This document shows positions 60,984 to 64,000 of a DNA stretch of 64,000 nucleotides, in pieces. This stretch comes from Candidatus Defluviibacillus avedoerensis (GTDB taxonomy: Bacteria; Pseudomonadota; Gammaproteobacteria; Burkholderiales; Burkholderiaceae_C). The DNA lies in the NCBI GenBank assembly GCA_016703665.1, contig JADJBS010000020.1, positions 620,001-684,000 on the forward strand, read 5' to 3'. The first letter of the stretch is position 1; every line of letters starts with the position of its first letter. A program made the translations under genes and the position numbers. The notes beneath the pieces are model-generated. The model did no database searches. It saw only the letters and a list, made by a program, of their open reading frames with translations, and was not told the DNA's origin.

Positions 60984-61751
60984 ATGCCGCTGGACCATGT
61001 GGTCATCGCCGTCCATGACTTACCCCAAGCGATGGCGGATTACTGCCAACTCGGATTTCAGGTCTTGCCCGGTGGAAAACACCCTGGGCGCGAATCCAGC
61101 AATGCGCTGATTGTTTTCGCCGATGGTGCTTACCTGGAGCTGATTGCCTGGGCCGCTCCCAATGAAGAGCGCTGGTACAAGACGCTGCAGACCCATGGAG
61201 AAGGTCTGATGGACTTTGCCCTGCTGCCTCACGACACCATGGCGGTGCTAACCCAAGCACTGGCCAGAGGGCTGGACAGCCTGCATGGTCCGGTGGACGG
61301 TGGCCGTGTGCGACCTGACGGTCGGCAATTGCGCTGGCGTAGCGCCCGCTCCAGCACAGGTGACATGCCTTTCCTGTGTGGCGACATCACCCCCCGGCCC
61401 TGGCGCGTACCTGATGAGCATGAACTGTGCAAACACGCGAACGGCGCTCTAGGTATAGCAGGCCTGACGGTAAGGGTTGCTGACTTGCCCCGAAGCGTGG
61501 CGCGCTACCGTGCATTGGTCGGCGACAGTGCGGTAACGCAAACACCCGATCGACCGAACGAGGCACAGGTCAATTTACTTGGCGCTGTGATTCAGCTGGT
61601 GCAGCCGCCCGAAGAAAGCGATCGCCAACTGACAACGCCCCAACACCTCAGCTTGGAAGGACCACGTGAGCTGCGCCTGCGCAACGCAACACGAAGTCCG
61701 CATGGGCTGGACCCGCGCCTGACCCACAGCGCACGCATCAGGTGGCACTGA
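60984..61751 (+). CDS. Glyoxalase-like (VOC superfamily) protein
   Basis: From ATG 60984 the protein has 255 residues; TTG 60978 is an in-frame alternative. The N-terminal half has the Glyoxalase-3-type pattern LDHVVIAVHDLPQAMADYCQ, HPGRESSNALIVFADGAYLE. The second half repeats a VOC module (GALGIAGLTVRVADLPRSVA). It starts 8 bp after the Bug gene and is the last gene of the unit. Function is unassigned; lyase, isomerase or dioxygenase activities are all known in the superfamily. Confidence 0.82.
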   Translation: MPLDHVVIAVHDLPQAMADYCQLGFQVLPGGKHPGRESSNALIVFADGAYLELIAWAAPNEERWYKTLQTHGEGLMDFALLPHDTMAVLTQALARGLDSLHGPVDGGRVRPDGRQLRWRSARSSTGDMPFLCGDITPRPWRVPDEHELCKHANGALGIAGLTVRVADLPRSVARYRALVGDSAVTQTPDRPNEAQVNLLGAVIQLVQPPEESDRQLTTPQHLSLEGPRELRLRNATRSPHGLDPRLTHSARIRWH

Positions 61752-61757
61752 TCTGGC

Positions 61758-62399
61758 TCATCTGACCAGTGCCAAATACGCCTGACGCGTCTCGGGCGAC
61801 ACCGCCGACAGCACTTGCTCGTAGCTCGTCTGGTGCCGTAGCTGCAGACGGGCTGACGCCACAGCCCTTGATTTGCAAAACCAGTGGCAGGTGTGCTGCA
61901 TCAAGAACATTTCGGCTGACAACATGTAGGCCTTGGCCTTGGCGGGCAATTCTGCATGGCTGCCAGCCAACCGGTGAATGCCATGGGCATGAATGGCAAG
62001 CAGCTTACGCAGATCGAAGCTGGTTTTGGGCAAAATCTGATCCGCAAATGGGAAGGGCAACTTGCTGACCCGAGTGGTCACTTCAGGCTCTTTGGCAAAA
62101 CCGGCCGCGAAGGCTTGAAACTGTTCATCCAGCACATCTTCGGTACTGGCCAGCAGATTCCATACCTGGGCGCGGCGCTCAGGGTCAACCTCACCCAGGG
62201 CACGCAGGTAGCCGTCTGCCAGCTGCTCCATCAGCTTTTCAACCTGATACTGCCGTAAATGGCTGCCCAGCAGGGCAATCCGCCGCTTCTGATCTTTGGA
62301 CCGAAGCGCAAACGTGCCGAGCGCCATCAAAATGGCCAGTGCAAAAATGTCCATAAGTGTGAGAAACGACTGTTCAGCGAAGCTTTGTAGTGTATCCAC
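61758..62399 (-). CDS. Conserved hypothetical protein with one N-terminal membrane helix
   Basis: The 213-residue frame starts with GTG 62399. A transmembrane helix (about residues 14-32, LMDIFALAILMALGTFAL) is followed by a mostly helical cytoplasmic body with His/Cys residues (LLAIHAHGIHRLAG, LMQHTCHWFCKSR). The HTCHWFC pattern could bind a metal, but this is speculative. I do not recognise the family. It is convergent with the glyoxalase-like gene (6 bp) and divergent from the YdcF-like gene. Confidence 0.7.
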   Translation of the reverse strand: MDTLQSFAEQSFLTLMDIFALAILMALGTFALRSKDQKRRIALLGSHLRQYQVEKLMEQLADGYLRALGEVDPERRAQVWNLLASTEDVLDEQFQAFAAGFAKEPEVTTRVSKLPFPFADQILPKTSFDLRKLLAIHAHGIHRLAGSHAELPAKAKAYMLSAEMFLMQHTCHWFCKSRAVASARLQLRHQTSYEQVLSAVSPETRQAYLALVR

Positions 62400-62474
62400 C
62401 AGGATTTTATCGATCTACGGCAATACCACGCTCATTGTTTGCTTTTATTTTGATAGCAACCAGACTCGAACCGC

Positions 62475-63257
62475 ATGTCTCTTGACGATTTCAAACCCCT
62501 GCTAACCGCATTGGCCCTGCCACCAGCGTCCGCGCTCCTATTAACGATGATGGGGGCACTGCTCTTCGGTCGGCAAAGTACGGGCGGGCGCGTGCTGCTC
62601 TGGACGGGTGTGTTGGCGGCCTGGATATTCAGCTGCAATGTCAGTGCGGTCTTTCTTTCAAGGGTCTTGTTGCCCCAAATCCCGCCCGCCAGCATTGCCC
62701 AAATCAAAGCTGGGCGTGTCCAGGCCATTGTGGTGCTGGGCGGTGGTATGCACCGCAGCTCCGTGGAATACGGTAGTCCCCAGCTCAGCGAGCCCAGCCT
62801 GGTACGGGTACGGTATGGTGCCTGGCTGGCTCGCCAGACTGGCTTGCCGCTGGCGTTCAGCGGTGGCGTGGGCTGGGCCAGCGCGGGCATGTCCACTGCA
62901 ACAGAAGTCAGTGGTGCTCAGCAAGCCTTCAAGGAATTTGGCTTGAACCTGCGCTGGGCCGAAGACCAGGCGCGGGACACGGCAGAAAGTGCAGTCTTGA
63001 CAAATCAGTTGCTAAAGAAGGATGGTGTCGACCGCATTGTCCTGGTCACCCACAGCTGGCATATGCCCAGATCGATCGCCGCCTTTGAGGCTGCAGGTTT
63101 GACGGTCATTCCTGCGCCAACCAGCTTCATTCAGCCCGTCTCACGCGAGCCACTGGAGTGGCTGCCCTCGGGTGAAGGCATTCGCAATAACCGCGTGGTA
63201 CTGCGTGAATGGCTGGGAATACAGGTAAGCAAACTGAGAAACTGGCAGACTCGCTGA
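62475..63257 (+). CDS. YdcF/ElyC-family protein (DUF218 domain)
   Basis: The 260-residue protein has two N-terminal membrane helices (about 10-60) and a DUF218 domain with the core motifs AIVVLGGGMHRSSVEYG, YGAWLARQTGLPLAFSGG, ARDTAESAVLTNQLL and VTHSWHMPRSIAAFEAAGLTV. ElyC/SanA-like proteins act in envelope and peptidoglycan precursor homeostasis; a specific role here is not evident. It diverges from the hypothetical membrane protein with a 75-bp gap. Confidence 0.9.
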   Translation: MSLDDFKPLLTALALPPASALLLTMMGALLFGRQSTGGRVLLWTGVLAAWIFSCNVSAVFLSRVLLPQIPPASIAQIKAGRVQAIVVLGGGMHRSSVEYGSPQLSEPSLVRVRYGAWLARQTGLPLAFSGGVGWASAGMSTATEVSGAQQAFKEFGLNLRWAEDQARDTAESAVLTNQLLKKDGVDRIVLVTHSWHMPRSIAAFEAAGLTVIPAPTSFIQPVSREPLEWLPSGEGIRNNRVVLREWLGIQVSKLRNWQTR

Positions 63258-63312
63258 GCCATTCACAGTGAGGATGGCCAGTCACCCATATCTTGACGAA
63301 GATCGGGTTGAT

Positions 63313-63330
63313 TGGTTACATTACTAACCA
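63313..63330. promoter_or_regulatory. Inverted repeat over the promoter of the TetR gene
   Basis: TGGTTA-cattac-TAACCA lies over a possible -10 box (TTACAT at 63316-63321). A -35 candidate TTGACG sits 17 bp upstream at 63293-63298. Its position 15 bp before the TetR ATG fits autoregulation. Confidence 0.55.
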
Positions 63331-63344
63331 GTCAGTCATTAAAC

Positions 63345-64000
63345 ATGCAAACGCAAGATCACAACGGTACAGACGAGGTCCACGCCAAGCGCGCTCGCCG
63401 CAAGCAAGCCCGTCCGGGCGAACTGCTGGCTGCAGCCTTGGATCTGTTTGTCGAAAAGGGATTTGCCGCCACGCGGGCGGAAGAAGTGGCGGCCCATGCG
63501 GGCGTGTCCAAAGGGACCCTGTTCTTGTACTTCCAGAGCAAGGAAGAGCTTTTCAAGGCGGTTGTGCGCGAAACCCTCGCGGGACGCTTTGAAACTTGGT
63601 CAATCGAGATCAAGCTGTTTGAAGGCAGTACCGCCGATATGCTGCGTTACGCCATGAATGAATGGTGGAAGCACCTGGGTGCGACCAAAGCCTCTGGCAT
63701 TTCCAAGTTGATGATGTCGGAAGCGTGCAATTTCCCTGAGCTGGCAGAGTTCTATCACCAGGAGGTGATTGTTCCTGGTCAAAAGCTCATTGAAACCATT
63801 TTGCAGCGCGGCATTGACCAGGGTGAGTTCACCGTGACAGACATGCGGTATGCCGTTCTGGGCGTGATGGCTCCCATGGTGTTCTTGATCAACTGGAAGC
63901 ATTCGCTGGGCATGTGCACCGGGCTGAACTACCCCATCGACCCGGATCAATTTATCAATAACCAACTGCAGATCATGTTGCAGGGTTTGGTCAAGAGGAC
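63345..64000 (+). CDS. TetR-family transcriptional regulator (cut by window end)
   Basis: From ATG 63345 some 218 codons are inside the window with no stop, so only the last few residues are missing. The N-terminal helix-turn-helix is clear: RPGELLAAALDLFVEKGFAA, TRAEEVAAHAGVSKGTLFLY and FQSKEELFKAVV. A large C-terminal ligand domain follows. Regulators of this sort often control efflux or acyl-CoA metabolism genes next to them, which would be beyond the window. An operator-like inverted repeat overlaps its promoter. Confidence 0.92.
   Translation, partial: MQTQDHNGTDEVHAKRARRKQARPGELLAAALDLFVEKGFAATRAEEVAAHAGVSKGTLFLYFQSKEELFKAVVRETLAGRFETWSIEIKLFEGSTADMLRYAMNEWWKHLGATKASGISKLMMSEACNFPELAEFYHQEVIVPGQKLIETILQRGIDQGEFTVTDMRYAVLGVMAPMVFLINWKHSLGMCTGLNYPIDPDQFINNQLQIMLQGLVKR

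Overview
The window looks like chromosomal DNA of a beta-proteobacterium of the order Burkholderiales, most likely family Comamonadaceae (Rhodoferax/Polaromonas-like). The reasons are the high G+C content, three orphan Bug-type solute-binding proteins, an AdoCbl-dependent (class II) ribonucleotide reductase, edd-eda with a HexR-type operator, a glutaryl-CoA dehydrogenase/family III CoA-transferase pair, and a Comamonadaceae-style intergenic repeat at 7.36-7.44 kb. This placement is inference from gene content. I see no rRNA, tRNA, CRISPR array, insertion sequence, phage or plasmid gene. No gap between genes exceeds 300 bp.

Layout. 0-5.7 kb: 5' end of an AMP-forming acyl-CoA ligase, a Bug protein, a GntR regulator with a polar amino-acid ABC transporter, and a small c-type cytochrome behind an FNR/ANR-like box. 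5.7-21.5 kb: a sugar-acid region. It holds a FadR-type regulator, a TRAP transporter, an enolase-superfamily dehydratase, an IlvD/Edd-type dehydratase, a D-amino-acid PLP enzyme, dgoK-dgoA, an SDR dehydrogenase and edd-eda. It fits oxidative galactose/galactonate-type catabolism feeding pyruvate and glyceraldehyde-3-phosphate. 21.5-26.3 kb: OmpA-like protein, sodC, MobA-like transferase, a frameshifted secreted protein, pdxH and an alpha-carbonic anhydrase. 26.3-34 kb: beta-propeller protein, nnrS, class II ribonucleotide reductase, a broken flavin/2Fe-2S reductase, a cytochrome b-like protein and an octaheme cytochrome.

34-40.7 kb is a zinc-homeostasis island: TonB-dependent receptor, small periplasmic proteins, DUF3299 protein, ABC permease and ATPase, and zur, divergent from a ZIP transporter across a tandem palindromic operator. 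40.7-48.8 kb: a stand-alone adenylation enzyme, a CoA-transferase, msrA, a DUF6502 protein with two DUF5666 lipoproteins behind a leaderless-type promoter, and a YkgJ-like cysteine-cluster protein. 48.7-61.8 kb: acyl-CoA metabolism (LysR regulator, AidB-like dehydrogenase, two Bug proteins, CoA-transferase, gcdH, a ThDP enzyme, a glyoxalase-like protein), interrupted by a PAS-GGDEF-EAL protein, an atypical isochorismatase-like protein and a degenerate BLUF protein. The AidB-like and CoA-transferase genes share a conserved promoter block, which suggests one LysR regulon. 61.8-64 kb: a membrane protein, a YdcF-like protein and a TetR regulator cut by the window end.

Several lesions stand out: a -1 frameshift in edd, a +1 frameshift in the secreted protein, an apparent internal deletion in the reductase, and a ribonucleotide reductase that looks short at both ends. 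They may be real decay or sequencing/assembly errors, and raw reads would decide. The most interesting biology is the Zur-linked zinc island, the shared LysR promoter pair, the leaderless DUF6502 promoter, and three proteins that keep a fold but lack canonical active-site residues (BLUF, isochorismatase, transglutaminase).
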